Shown piece after piece: positions 25,867-34,956 of a DNA stretch of 64,000 bases. The notes under the pieces were generated by a model. It did not search any database, had not been told where the DNA came from, and saw only the letters and a list, made by a program, of their open reading frames with translations. Position 1 is the first letter of the stretch. Each line of letters opens with the position of its first letter. The position numbers and the translations under genes were made by a program. This DNA comes from JABAAE01 sp036336715 (GTDB taxonomy: Bacteria > Planctomycetota > Planctomycetia > Pirellulales > Pirellulaceae): assembly GCA_036336715.1 (NCBI GenBank), contig JAYZFP010000023.1, forward strand, positions 1-64,000, read 5' to 3'.

Positions 25867-26134
25867 CCGAATCTGCGGAAAAGAGCCAACCCCTTTTTTT
25901 CAGGCCGCTGCCGACTTTTTTTGGGGCGGAATCTCCTGCTGGGGCGGTTAGTGAAGCAACAGGGGTCAAAGGGGGCCCAAGACCCCTTAATGTCGCTCGT
26001 ATCGCCGTAAAGCGTTGACTTGAAGGGTTGGATGACTTAACGTGGGACTGCAAATTGAGGCGGTATTTGCTGATTATTTTGAGATTCTGTTATCCGTTGC
26101 GCTTTTGACCGCAAAATCCACCCGGGAGCCCCCC
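25867..26134. other. Remainder of the divergent sufR / symporter intergenic region
   Basis: Together with the suf promoter this makes a gap of 335 bases between sufR and the symporter start at 26135. It contains G-rich and T-rich runs but no gene or clear second promoter that I can support. Confidence 0.35.
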
Positions 26135-28528
26135 ATGTCGCTCGATTCGTATCCGTTGCGCTGGACCAGATGTGTCTTGCTAAGCTTTGTCCTTTTCGCA
26201 TCTTCACAGGGGGTGCCCGCTCAGGACGAAAAGCAGGAGACAGCCGAAAAATCGGCTCCACAGGAAGCCTCACCCCAGACGAATGAAAAGGCTGATCCAT
26301 CGAAACAGCCTGCTTCGGCAGGGGACCAAAACTCCTCCAATTCGCCTGCCACCGAACCGACCACCACCGACAATGCCAACCGGACAACCGAAATCGAGAC
26401 CGTCGGTCTGCCGGATGAGTGGTTTGACAACAGTCGCTGGGCAGCCAACGTCGATGATACTGGGTCCGTCTTCGACCCCCTCGACACACACTTCGGGGAG
26501 GTAATCGTTACACCGGTTGCCGATGTCTTTTTTTACGACGTTTATTACTTCGACAACTCAAGGGCCAAGGTTTTTGGCTCAGTGGCCAACCTCAAGCATT
26601 CCATCGACGGCGCGATTGAAGAACTTGAAAATGCCCGGATCGCCCTCGGACTTGATCCAGCGGAAAAGGATGGCGAAGAGACGGAAGAAGAAACCGACCC
26701 CAAAGAAAAGGGGGGGGTGGATCCGGTTCAACTCCGAAATGGACTGAAATCCAAGATCCAGGCTGCCTTCGCGGCCATTCTTGCTTCCAAGTTGCCGACC
26801 TCCGAAATCAAGAAAGCCTTCCTGCAGATCAAGGAGCCCTTTTTTGCACTCGATTTTGAACTCCGAAACTCCGAGAGCGGAAAACTGACCACCGAAGCGC
26901 TCTCCAGGGCAGTCGATTCCATCACCGCCCCGGTCCGAAAGCTTGCCGATTTTCACTCCCAGTCCAAGCGGGAAATGGCCTGGACACTGCACCCGGAAAT
27001 TTCCGCTGGTATGCGAACGGCCTACCTGCGAGGCTTTGGGATCGACAAAGTCAACAAGATGATTGACGGCTACGACGGATTTGAATCGGACCTGAATGCC
27101 CTCGTCGAGGCTGAGAAGATAACGCTTGCGGAGGGTACTTATACCCTGGGCCAGGTCGAATCCGATGGAAAAACCACGGACGCCAGTTTTACGGCAATCT
27201 CCATTCCGTTCATTGTCCTGTGGCTTGTGGTGGGAGCGATTTTCTTCACCCTCCGCATGTCCTTCATCAACATCCGCGGATTCATGCATGCGTTCAAAGT
27301 CACCAAGGGTGACTATGACGACCCGGATCACCCTGGCGAAATCAGTCATTTCCAGGCGCTTTCCTCCGCCCTCTCGGCAACGGTGGGACTGGGAAATATC
27401 GCCGGCGTCGCCATTGCAGTTTCCCTCGGCGGACCGGGAGCGATTGTCTGGATGGTGATCGCAGGGTTCCTGGGAATGACCTCAAAGTTTACCGAGTGCA
27501 CATTGGGTCAGATGTATCGAAAAGTCGATGAAGAGGGACGCGTCCTGGGTGGTCCGATGAGATACCTTTCCGCCGGACTGGCTGAAATGAACCTGGGGCT
27601 GATCGGCAAATTGCTGGCTGTCATGTTCGTCATCCTCTGTATCGGGGGCAGTTTTGGTGGCGGGAACATGTTCCAGGCCAACCAGTCCTATGCAGCAGTC
27701 AAGGGAGCCATCCCCTGGTTTGAAGGTAAAGCATGGCTGTACGGCCTGATGCTGGCATTCCTGGTCGGGTTGGTGATCCTCGGTGGAATCAAGAGGATTG
27801 GTACTGCAGCAGGTTTGATTGTTCCCTTCATGTGCCTGATCTATGTCGTCGCGGGCCTGTTTGTGATCGTGGTCAACGCTTCCCAGATTCCTGCCGCCTT
27901 CGCCACCATGTTCGCCGGTGCCTTTTCGATGAAAGCCGGATTTGGCGGCCTGATCGGTACGTTGGTTGTCGGCTTTCAGCGGGCAGCTTTCTCCAATGAA
28001 GCGGGAACCGGTTCGGCATCGATTGCCCACTCGGCTGCATCGACCGACGAACCGGTCCGGGAAGGAATCGTGGCCCTGCTGGAACCGTTTATCGACACGA
28101 TCGTGGTTTGCACCATGACCGGCCTGGTGGTGATTATCACAGGAGCCTACAACTCGGGTGCCGGTGACGGTGTTGAGATGACCTCCGCCGCTTTTGCCAG
28201 TGTCCTGCCCTGGTTCCCCTATGTGCTGTCCGTTGCCGTCGTTCTGTTCGCGTTTTCCACCATGATCAGCTGGAGTTATTACGGCGAACGATGCGCGACC
28301 TGGCTGTTTGGCGAGTCGGCCTCGGTGCCCTACAAATTCCTGTTCCTGATTTTTGTCTTCCTGGGTGCAGTCCTGAATCTGGGGAATGTCCTCGGATTTT
28401 CTGACCTGATGATCCTGGGGATGGCATTCCCGAACATCCTCGGACTGCTGCTGTTGAGCGGAAAAGTCAAACGGGCTCTCAACGACTACTGGGGTAAGCT
28501 CGAAAACGGCGAATTTGACAAAAAGTAA
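26135..28528 (+). CDS. AGCS-family (alanine/glycine:sodium) symporter with exported N-terminal extension
   Basis: A 797-residue protein. Residues from about 350 to the end form a sodium:alanine symporter: FTAISIPFIVLWLVVGAIFF is the first span and GNIAGVAIAVSLGGPGAIVW and FSNEAGTGSASIAHSAA are family signatures. The family is normally about 450 residues. Here a signal peptide (about residues 12-31, ending in VPAQ) is followed by an acidic, Gln/Thr-rich segment and a region of about 230 residues that I do not recognise, presumably periplasmic. GGGAG stands 6 bases before the ATG at 26135; a GTG at 26042 would add 31 residues. A terminator follows the stop codon. Confidence 0.88.
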   Translation: MSLDSYPLRWTRCVLLSFVLFASSQGVPAQDEKQETAEKSAPQEASPQTNEKADPSKQPASAGDQNSSNSPATEPTTTDNANRTTEIETVGLPDEWFDNSRWAANVDDTGSVFDPLDTHFGEVIVTPVADVFFYDVYYFDNSRAKVFGSVANLKHSIDGAIEELENARIALGLDPAEKDGEETEEETDPKEKGGVDPVQLRNGLKSKIQAAFAAILASKLPTSEIKKAFLQIKEPFFALDFELRNSESGKLTTEALSRAVDSITAPVRKLADFHSQSKREMAWTLHPEISAGMRTAYLRGFGIDKVNKMIDGYDGFESDLNALVEAEKITLAEGTYTLGQVESDGKTTDASFTAISIPFIVLWLVVGAIFFTLRMSFINIRGFMHAFKVTKGDYDDPDHPGEISHFQALSSALSATVGLGNIAGVAIAVSLGGPGAIVWMVIAGFLGMTSKFTECTLGQMYRKVDEEGRVLGGPMRYLSAGLAEMNLGLIGKLLAVMFVILCIGGSFGGGNMFQANQSYAAVKGAIPWFEGKAWLYGLMLAFLVGLVILGGIKRIGTAAGLIVPFMCLIYVVAGLFVIVVNASQIPAAFATMFAGAFSMKAGFGGLIGTLVVGFQRAAFSNEAGTGSASIAHSAASTDEPVREGIVALLEPFIDTIVVCTMTGLVVIITGAYNSGAGDGVEMTSAAFASVLPWFPYVLSVAVVLFAFSTMISWSYYGERCATWLFGESASVPYKFLFLIFVFLGAVLNLGNVLGFSDLMILGMAFPNILGLLLLSGKVKRALNDYWGKLENGEFDKK

Positions 28529-28535
28529 ACCGGCC

Positions 28536-28557
28536 GGGAAATCGGATTCCCTTTTTT
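28536..28557 (+). terminator. Rho-independent terminator after the symporter gene
   Basis: The arms GGGAA (28536-28540) and TTCCC (28547-28551) enclose a six-base loop and are followed directly by six T's. It begins 8 bases after the stop codon. Confidence 0.7.
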
Positions 28558-29012
28558 GTGAAAGCATCCGGGCGAATCCGCTGGCTTGGAAACCGGGCCT
28601 GGATCATCCGCCCTCGAGGGACATTCGTGCGACAATCGCCGACAGGATCGCGATTTGCCTGAATCTCGGGGCCCAAAAGCGGAGGCACCATTCGCTGCTG
28701 CTCAATTTTTGAAAAATTGGCCGGAAAAATGAAATCTGTCCAAGATTTGGGAACGGCGGCCGAATCTTCAGGGGAAACCACCCGTTTTTTCCCAACAACC
28801 ACTCGGGATTTCGGTTGATCGGCGAGAGACTCGTCCCGAAATGCCATGCTTGGCAAACAGACAAATGGCATGGAAAGCCGCAGACAACCTGAACCAACAG
28901 GTCACGAGTGGAAAACAGGGGGGAAACAGGGAATGGTTGCAGGCGACAATCTGTCGATTCACAACCTTGAATAACCGAGCGTCCTTTAACATCCGGGCGT
29001 AAATAATCAGCC
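28558..29012. other. Intergenic region with a 17-bp perfect palindrome
   Basis: No gene is seen in this stretch. At 28703-28719 the sequence CAATTTTTGAAAAATTG is a perfect palindrome around one central base, AT-rich in a GC-rich surrounding and about 295 bases upstream of the next gene. It is a candidate operator. Confidence 0.45.
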
Positions 29013-29687
29013 ATGTCACAACACATCTCCTACACATCAAGACGTGAAGAACCCGTTTACATCGGCTTTGACGAACCCCGGGCATCCGACCAGGGACCTG
29101 GTTCGCCAACCAATGCCCTCGGCGCATTCTCCCTTTTTTTTGGCGTACTTGGGGTTCTGTCGAGTGGAGTTGCCTTTTCGGCCATCCTGGCCTTCCTCAG
29201 CAGCCAGGATGTGATCGAGGCGCCCTCGTTTGGTGTCAGAGTGCTGGTTCCGTTGGCAGGGATGGGCTTTTCAGCCATCGCGCTGCTATTCGCCTTTTTT
29301 GGCATGTTCAAAAGGCCCCGCAAACATGCACTCGCTGGCGGTCTGCTCGCGTTGGTCCCGATCGCGGGTTTTGTCGGACTGGAGCAATACGTTGAAAATG
29401 CCGTTTACCAAAGGGACATGCAATTCCAGCTTCGCCTGGAAAGGCAAGCCACCGATCAGAAAATAGACCAGGCAATCCAGTCCATTCTCGGTTTTGAAAA
29501 TAAAAAGGGGCGCCTCCCGGATGGACTGGAGGGCAACCGGCTCGCCATTCAAGTCCAGGACAGCTGGGAAAAGGAACTCCGTTATGAACCGCTTCCCAAG
29601 GGCTTCAACGTGCGGTCTGCCGGCCCGGATGGTCAGTTTGACACCGACGATGACCGGGTGCGGATGACACGGGTTCAGACGGTGTAA
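29013..29687 (+). CDS. Membrane protein with GspG-like C-terminal segment
   Basis: A 224-residue protein. After a polar N-terminus of about 30 residues come hydrophobic segments at about residues 36-62, 71-95 and 103-121, resembling small DUF4190-type membrane modules. The C-terminal 80 residues contain GRLPDGLEGN, QDSWEKELRYE and SAGPDGQFDTDDDR, which closely follow the C-terminal layout of type II secretion major pseudopilins (DPWG...SxGxDG...TDDD), although no pilin-type N-terminus is present. I infer a pseudopilin-derived domain facing the periplasm. The ATG at 29013 is the first in frame. Function unknown. Confidence 0.65.
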   Translation: MSQHISYTSRREEPVYIGFDEPRASDQGPGSPTNALGAFSLFFGVLGVLSSGVAFSAILAFLSSQDVIEAPSFGVRVLVPLAGMGFSAIALLFAFFGMFKRPRKHALAGGLLALVPIAGFVGLEQYVENAVYQRDMQFQLRLERQATDQKIDQAIQSILGFENKKGRLPDGLEGNRLAIQVQDSWEKELRYEPLPKGFNVRSAGPDGQFDTDDDRVRMTRVQTV

Positions 29688-29757
29688 ACAACATCTGACT
29701 GAAAAGCGGATCCACAACGGGAGCTCGCCGTGGGGCAACGGAACAGCTCGCCTGAAT

Positions 29758-29796
29758 GGCTCGGCTACATGGTTCGGCTACATGGCTCGGCTACAT
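29758..29796. repeat. 13-bp tandem repeat, three copies
   Basis: The unit GGCTCGGCTACAT occurs at 29758-29770, with one change (GGTT) at 29771-29783 and intact at 29784-29796, followed by a partial fourth copy. Confidence 0.85.
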
Positions 29797-30128
29797 GGCC
29801 GAGATCAACTCCCGGATGAATGATCCGCGATCTCGCACGATCCAGGTCCAGCAGGTCCAATCCCATCCTGTTTCCGAAAAACCAGGCCTGACTTTCTCCT
29901 GTGGCAGGTAGCCGAACGAACCCTCCTCACTCCCACCGAGAGACACCCAATCTTCGTTGCAATGGATTTTTGCGAAAAACCGGGAAATTGTTTTTCGGCG
30001 GCACGGTCTCAGGCTGTTGGATGAACGTCCAAACCCCGGTTAACCCCTGCGGCGATAATCGGCCGTAGGTGTCAGAACGGGAACACTTTGTATCTTCAAC
30101 AGACCTGCCGCTTCCCGAGGATCACCAA

Positions 30129-30149
30129 AAGTGCAATTCGTCTGCACTT
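30129..30149 (+). promoter_or_regulatory. Inverted repeat in the leader of the NTF2-like gene
   Basis: AAGTGCA (30129-30135) and TGCACTT (30143-30149) are perfect 7-base arms around a 7-base spacer. It could be a regulator site or an mRNA hairpin. Confidence 0.4.
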
Positions 30150-30244
30150 GAACAATTGATGCATTTCTTTAACCTGAATTCCATCCGGCAATCGCCCAGG
30201 ATCCGGACCCTTTCAAAAACAACCTAACAAACAGGAGGCTCACA

Positions 30245-30712
30245 ATGATTACCGAAGATTCAATCTCCAGTGCCCAGCAGGCTTGGGGCGAAGGCATCGT
30301 CAAAATCGGAAAGGTGTTTCTCGATCAGGGAGACTTCAAAGCAGCGGCGGAAGATCACATCAACCAGTTTTATAACTACCAGGAAGGCGAAGTTCTTTTC
30401 AAGCCAACCCTGACTTCGGTGAAACAGTTCCGTCTCGATTTTGAGGGCGCCCTTTCCTATTTTGTTGGCGGCAACGACAGCTACCCGGAAGATCACGGGT
30501 TTGCCATCAAACCGTGGGCGAACGTCCGTTGGGAAAGCACCGGAATCAAGGTAATTGGAGACGTCGGTTTTGCCATGGGAAATTATTACTTTACGCCGGT
30601 AGAAGGTGGCGATGACGTGAAGGTGGAATACACATTCGTCTATACAAACAACAGCGAAGGCCAATTGAAAATTGTCCTCCACGACTCCCACCTGCCTTAC
30701 ACCCCCGCGTGA
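30245..30712 (+). CDS. NTF2/SnoaL-like small protein
   Basis: A 155-residue soluble protein with an alpha+beta cone-like pattern: helices at AQQAWGEGIVKIGKVFLD, then strands in FKPTLTSVKQFRLDFEGALSYFVGG, EDHGFAIKPWANVRWES and VKVEYTFVY, ending in LHDSHLPYTP. I recognise a widespread family of this length, often labelled only as nuclear transport factor 2/SnoaL-like and sometimes, doubtfully, as phosphoribosyl-AMP cyclohydrolase. Known histidine-biosynthesis cyclohydrolase motifs are not visible, so I do not use that name. AGGAGG with a 6-base spacer before the ATG is the best ribosome binding site in the window, and a strong terminator follows, so it is probably a well-expressed single-gene unit. 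Confidence 0.65.
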   Translation: MITEDSISSAQQAWGEGIVKIGKVFLDQGDFKAAAEDHINQFYNYQEGEVLFKPTLTSVKQFRLDFEGALSYFVGGNDSYPEDHGFAIKPWANVRWESTGIKVIGDVGFAMGNYYFTPVEGGDDVKVEYTFVYTNNSEGQLKIVLHDSHLPYTPA

Positions 30713-30754
30713 TCGCAAGCGGGCCTGATTCAAAAAACTCTACTGTTGGATGCA

Positions 30755-30790
30755 CCGCCGACCTGGAAAATTCAGGCGGCGGATTTTTTT
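30755..30790 (+). terminator. Strong rho-independent terminator after the NTF2-like gene
   Basis: CCGCCG (30755-30760) pairs with CGGCGG (30777-30782), with an inner CTG/CAG pairing, followed by A and seven T's. Confidence 0.8.
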
Positions 30791-31066
30791 CGTTTTTACC
30801 GAACAGGGAGTGAATACGAATCTCCGGCTCTCAGCCGTCCAAGGAATCTATCCCGGGGACCCCGTATCTTCTGATATCTTCCGTTTTTCTCCTCATCTGC
30901 TTCTCCCCTTTTTTCATGGGGGCAGACCTTTCGTGGCACACCGTTTCTGGACGGACACCTTTTGGACGGACACCGGGAAATGAAGCAGTGCATCCAGCGC
31001 AGGCCTGCTCGCTGGACGAGGTCCTGCCAGGTTGTTCAGCGGCGAAACCTGTCTCAACAACCGGTT
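30791..31066. other. Intergenic region with a 12-bp direct repeat
   Basis: The stretch between the terminator and the 3' end of the minus-strand sulfatase has no supported gene. TGGACGGACACC occurs at 30949-30960 and 30964-30975, a period of 15. Confidence 0.5.
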
Positions 31067-33049
31067 CTAGCGTTTCCCTTTCAGGAGGTCCCACGTTTCC
31101 GAATTCCCGCCGTGGATTGAAAATTCGTGGATACTGATCCTGCCCGCCTGCCTGCCCGGATCCAGTCGAATCGCCGACACTGCTCGCCCGGGTTCGATTT
31201 CAATCCGGTAATCGTGCACTTGACCATCGTGAACCAGCTTGAAAATCTGGCTCCGGTCCCGGTGAAACTTGGGGGCAACTCCGACCTCTTCCCAAAAGAA
31301 TTGCCCCGAGCCACCTCCTTTGGAAGACATGGACAAACGAACCACGTATTTCCCGGGCGGGAGCGGTTTGACAAGAGACCGGCTCAGATGGGGATCCTTA
31401 CCGCTTGAGTGGATCACCAGGCGATCGGCTTCCGCAACCAGACGTACCTGGTGGTCGGGCTGCCAACCGGCAACCGATCGACCGACCGGTGAACGTCCTG
31501 CCCCGGAAGGTTGTTTTCGTTGGGCCCCTTTTTTCCCGGTCATCTTCAGGGCTGCCCTGCCTTCCTGCGAAAAATCGTAGCTTGCAAAATCAAAATCCGG
31601 GTTTTTTGCCGGTTGCACGGCATCGGTTTCTTGGAGGAAACGGTCCAGCTCCTGACTCAGGCGTGCAACCACCTCCGGGTGCTGTTGCGACTGGTCACTG
31701 GTTTCCGACAAGTCGTTTTTCAGATCAAACAGCATGTGACGATGAGCGCCCTGTGTCGCCCCATGAAAAACCCGGACCAGTTTCCAGTGATCCTGATGAA
31801 CGGTGGCAGCAGGAGGTAGCCAGTCGGGAACCCTCGGCTGATGGGGGAAATAGGTAAAAATCGACCGAGGGCCTTCCCCGGTCGCTTTCGCGGCAACGCC
31901 CAGTGACGCAGCAAAACTCTCCCCGTCCATCCCCAACGACCGGGGCACCGGCAGATCAATGCACTCCGCCAGGGTGGGAAAAAAATCGACCGACTGAATC
32001 AGCCGATCGGTCCGGCTGCCAGGTTTGATTTTGCCGGGCCAGCTTACGATACAGGGAACCCGGATCCCCCCTTCAAAAAGGGTCGCCTTGCCGCCTCGCA
32101 GGGGAGCATTACTGGTCGCAGGCACACCATCCACCTGGTTGTACATATTGCCACCATTATCAGAAAAAAAAACGATTAACGTGTTCTGCAGCAAATCGTT
32201 TTTTTCCAGGGCATCCAGCAGAGTCCCGACCGCATCATCCATACTTTCGACCATCGCTGCATAGGTTGGAGAACGTTGGAGGGATTCGGGCCGCAGCCGT
32301 TTTCTGTATTTTTCGATTCTCTCCGGTTTGGCATCAAAGGGCGCGTGCACACTGAACATCCAGTAATTTAGAAAGAATGGCTGTTCACGATGTTTTTCGA
32401 TGAACTGGACCGCCTCCCTGGCCATGCGATCCTCGATGTGCTCGCGGGGCGTGTCCGGGTCGAAATCGGGAAATTTCCAGGGTGCCACGTAACTCCCTGC
32501 CGGACCGGGTCCTGGCCAGTGAGGAACGTCCAGGTCAAATCCGTGCTCCAGGGGTGAGTAGGGTGAGTGACCGAGATGCCACTTTCCAAAATGGCCAGTC
32601 GCATAGCCGGCTTTGCGAAAGGCCTTTCCCAGGGTCCAGTACTGGGTGTCCAACCGGGAAACCGAAAGGTTGGGACAGGAGGGCATGTTGCCGTTCACCC
32701 GTTTCCCCTGGGACGCCTTCAGGATCACCTGGGGGAGGTGGCAGGAAGGGGTCGTCAAACCGAGGCGGGCCGGGTGGAGGCCGGTCAGGATACTCGCCCG
32801 GGTAGGAGAGCAGAGGGGACTGGCCGCGTAGGCCCGCGTAAAAGTTTTTCCACGATCCGCCAGGCGGAGCAGGTGGGGTGTCCGGTAATAGTCAGTTGTG
32901 CCATGAAGCTGGCTGTCACTCCAGCCAAGGTCATCGGCCAGGATAAAAACCACGTTCGGCTTGCGGGTTTCCCCGCCTCTCAGCAGTCCCGCTTGAAGGC
33001 TGGCAAGCAGGGCCAGGAACATTCCCCACCTTTTGAAAATCAGCAACAT
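31067..33049 (-). CDS. Exported sulfatase with C-terminal beta-sandwich-like extension
   Basis: A 660-residue type I sulfatase. A signal peptide covers about residues 9-25. The formylglycine site is LCSPTRASILTG with Cys80 in the C-x-P-x-R motif; metal ligands include DD at residues 39-40 (FILADDLGWSD), and GKWHLGHS and FFSDNGGNMYNQ are further signatures. The sulfatase domain ends near residue 490; the last 130 residues contain KYVVRLSMSS and RLDPGRQAGRISIHEFSIHG, a pattern seen in beta-sandwich modules attached to carbohydrate enzymes. It follows the other minus-strand sulfatase by 24 bases and is probably co-transcribed. Likely substrates are sulfated polysaccharides; the specific one is unknown. 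Confidence 0.92.
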   Translation of the reverse strand: MLLIFKRWGMFLALLASLQAGLLRGGETRKPNVVFILADDLGWSDSQLHGTTDYYRTPHLLRLADRGKTFTRAYAASPLCSPTRASILTGLHPARLGLTTPSCHLPQVILKASQGKRVNGNMPSCPNLSVSRLDTQYWTLGKAFRKAGYATGHFGKWHLGHSPYSPLEHGFDLDVPHWPGPGPAGSYVAPWKFPDFDPDTPREHIEDRMAREAVQFIEKHREQPFFLNYWMFSVHAPFDAKPERIEKYRKRLRPESLQRSPTYAAMVESMDDAVGTLLDALEKNDLLQNTLIVFFSDNGGNMYNQVDGVPATSNAPLRGGKATLFEGGIRVPCIVSWPGKIKPGSRTDRLIQSVDFFPTLAECIDLPVPRSLGMDGESFAASLGVAAKATGEGPRSIFTYFPHQPRVPDWLPPAATVHQDHWKLVRVFHGATQGAHRHMLFDLKNDLSETSDQSQQHPEVVARLSQELDRFLQETDAVQPAKNPDFDFASYDFSQEGRAALKMTGKKGAQRKQPSGAGRSPVGRSVAGWQPDHQVRLVAEADRLVIHSSGKDPHLSRSLVKPLPPGKYVVRLSMSSKGGGSGQFFWEEVGVAPKFHRDRSQIFKLVHDGQVHDYRIEIEPGRAVSAIRLDPGRQAGRISIHEFSIHGGNSETWDLLKGKR

Positions 33050-33073
33050 GCTGGCTCCCTGAAAAAAAACAAA

Positions 33074-34903
33074 TCAGCGTGCACCCTTCGGCTGCACGGC
33101 TTTTTCTCCGAAATCCCATCGCTGGACCGGGCGGTCCTGCCCATCGACCACCTGAATCGAGCGGATTTTCACAAGAGGATCTCCCAGCAACAGCCGGATG
33201 TGAACGATCGTTTTCCCTGATTTCATCGGCAACCTGATCGACTGGATTCCCTTGCCGGAAGCCGCCGTGCGGCGGATCACCTGCTCCGGGCGAAAGTCCT
33301 TTTGGTCCTCGGATCGCCAGGCAACCCCAAGCGGACTGGCACTACTGGAAAGAAACTGCACGATGACTGTCGAAGTGGAGGGAATCCTGAGTCCGTTTCT
33401 GACCAGGAACGGCGAAGATTTGGGCGGTCTGTCAGGCTGGAAAACCAGAAATCCATCCCTTTGCTTCAGTTTTCCACCTCGGGCAATCCAGCCCTGCAGA
33501 TTCGATTTTCGTTCGGGGGAAGGGCGGGAGGGTTCCGCAGGCCGGCTCTCCCGCTTGCCGTCCAGGTAATGTGCAAAATAGCGCTGCCAGCTACCCGCCA
33601 GTTTCTGCTCCTCAATCCCCGGAGGACTCAGCTTCGCGGACCAGTGGACAAGTTCCTTTTTCAGGCGAGCCGCGATCGAGGGATGCTCTTCGATCAGGTT
33701 CTTTTTTTCTTCCGGGTCGATTGAGAGATCGAACAGGTATTCCCGCTGCCCCCCTTTGAGAAACTTCCAGTTCCCCTCCCGAACAGCTGACTGGGCAACC
33801 CACCTCCAGAAGAGCTTTCGTTGCGGCATGCTTTCCGGATCCTTCACCAGGTGGGGGATCAGATGGATCCCATCCAGTTCCGCTACCTTTCCAAGGCCGG
33901 CCAACTGAGCCGCTGTTGCCGCCACATCAAGAGAAAGAACGGGCGAGTCACAAACCGTTCCGGGTTGGATCACACCTGTCCAGCTGGCCACAAAAGGGAC
34001 GCGGATTCCTCCCTCGGACAGCATCCCCTTTTCCCCGTTGAGTGGTTCGTTGAGCGAACCATCCCAACCTGGGCCTCCACCCGGCGCATCGATCTTGTGA
34101 ATCTTCAGGGGTGCCCCGTTATCCCCGATAAAGAAAACAAGCGTTCGTTCCTCGATCCCGTAATCGCGAAGCGTTTTCATGATCCTGCCGACTCCATCGT
34201 CCATGGCAGAAATCATGGCCAGGGCCTGCCGCCGCCGCTCCGGCATCGGGCCGGGAAATCGGGCCAGGTATTTTGGTGGAGCATCCAGCGGAACATGAGG
34301 GGCACGGTAGGCACAGTAAAAGAAAAAAGGCTCCTGGTGGTGACGCTTGATAAAGGCACAGGCGGCGGACGAGTTGGCATCAAGATGATAAAGGCCCGAG
34401 TCTTCGGGGCCGGCTGCGCGATCGTTTCCCTGCAGGTCAAAATTGGACCAACCGGGCCGATTTGAACTCTTGTAGTAAACATCATCAAAACCGTGGCGGA
34501 TGATCTGCCTCGAATCGCCAAGGTGCCATTTGCCGGTCATCCCCGTGGCGTACCCTTTCTTTTTCAATCTTTCGGCAAGCGTCAACTGAGCGTTGAATCC
34601 GTCCAGGGGATCACGGTTGGACTCCACCGCAAACCGGTTCTGGTAACGGCCAGTCAACAGCCCGGCTCTCGAAGGCACGCATTGCGGAGCGGTCACATAG
34701 CCATTGGTAAACCGGACGCCACCAGCGACCAGTCTGTCGAGGTGGGGTGTTTTCACATCGTCCCGGATTCCTTGGGCACCCAGGTCGCAGTAGCCATGAT
34801 CGTCACTGAAAATCAGGATGATATTCGGCGGGTCCACCCCGAAAACGGCGAAAACCGGCAACAGGCCGCCGACCAGAGAAATTAAAAATCTGTATGCAGA
34901 CAT
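33074..34903 (-). CDS. Exported sulfatase with C-terminal extension
   Basis: A 609-residue type I sulfatase, first gene of the two-gene minus-strand unit. A signal peptide spans about residues 1-23. The modification site is PQCVPSRAGLLTG with Cys75. Metal and substrate motifs include FSDDHGYCD (residues 32-40), GKWHLGDSR and FFIGDNGAP. As in its neighbour, about 120 residues follow the sulfatase core and end with IRSIQVVDG and RWDFGEK, suggesting a related beta-sandwich-type module. It is divergent from the sulfatase-led operon at 35027 across 123 bases. Confidence 0.93.
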   Translation of the reverse strand: MSAYRFLISLVGGLLPVFAVFGVDPPNIILIFSDDHGYCDLGAQGIRDDVKTPHLDRLVAGGVRFTNGYVTAPQCVPSRAGLLTGRYQNRFAVESNRDPLDGFNAQLTLAERLKKKGYATGMTGKWHLGDSRQIIRHGFDDVYYKSSNRPGWSNFDLQGNDRAAGPEDSGLYHLDANSSAACAFIKRHHQEPFFFYCAYRAPHVPLDAPPKYLARFPGPMPERRRQALAMISAMDDGVGRIMKTLRDYGIEERTLVFFIGDNGAPLKIHKIDAPGGGPGWDGSLNEPLNGEKGMLSEGGIRVPFVASWTGVIQPGTVCDSPVLSLDVAATAAQLAGLGKVAELDGIHLIPHLVKDPESMPQRKLFWRWVAQSAVREGNWKFLKGGQREYLFDLSIDPEEKKNLIEEHPSIAARLKKELVHWSAKLSPPGIEEQKLAGSWQRYFAHYLDGKRESRPAEPSRPSPERKSNLQGWIARGGKLKQRDGFLVFQPDRPPKSSPFLVRNGLRIPSTSTVIVQFLSSSASPLGVAWRSEDQKDFRPEQVIRRTAASGKGIQSIRLPMKSGKTIVHIRLLLGDPLVKIRSIQVVDGQDRPVQRWDFGEKAVQPKGAR

Positions 34904-34956
34904 GGGAGAGCCCAGATTCCAGTGAGGAAAAACCTGATTCTACTCCAAACAAAATC

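Larger units (their letters stand above)
29688..30244. other. 557-base intergenic region with repeat and inverted repeat
   Basis: No gene is supported in this long gap. It contains a 13-bp tandem repeat (29758-29796) and, 95 bases ahead of the next start, a 7-base inverted repeat (30129-30149). The length suggests an extended leader or regulatory region for the gene at 30245. Confidence 0.45.
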
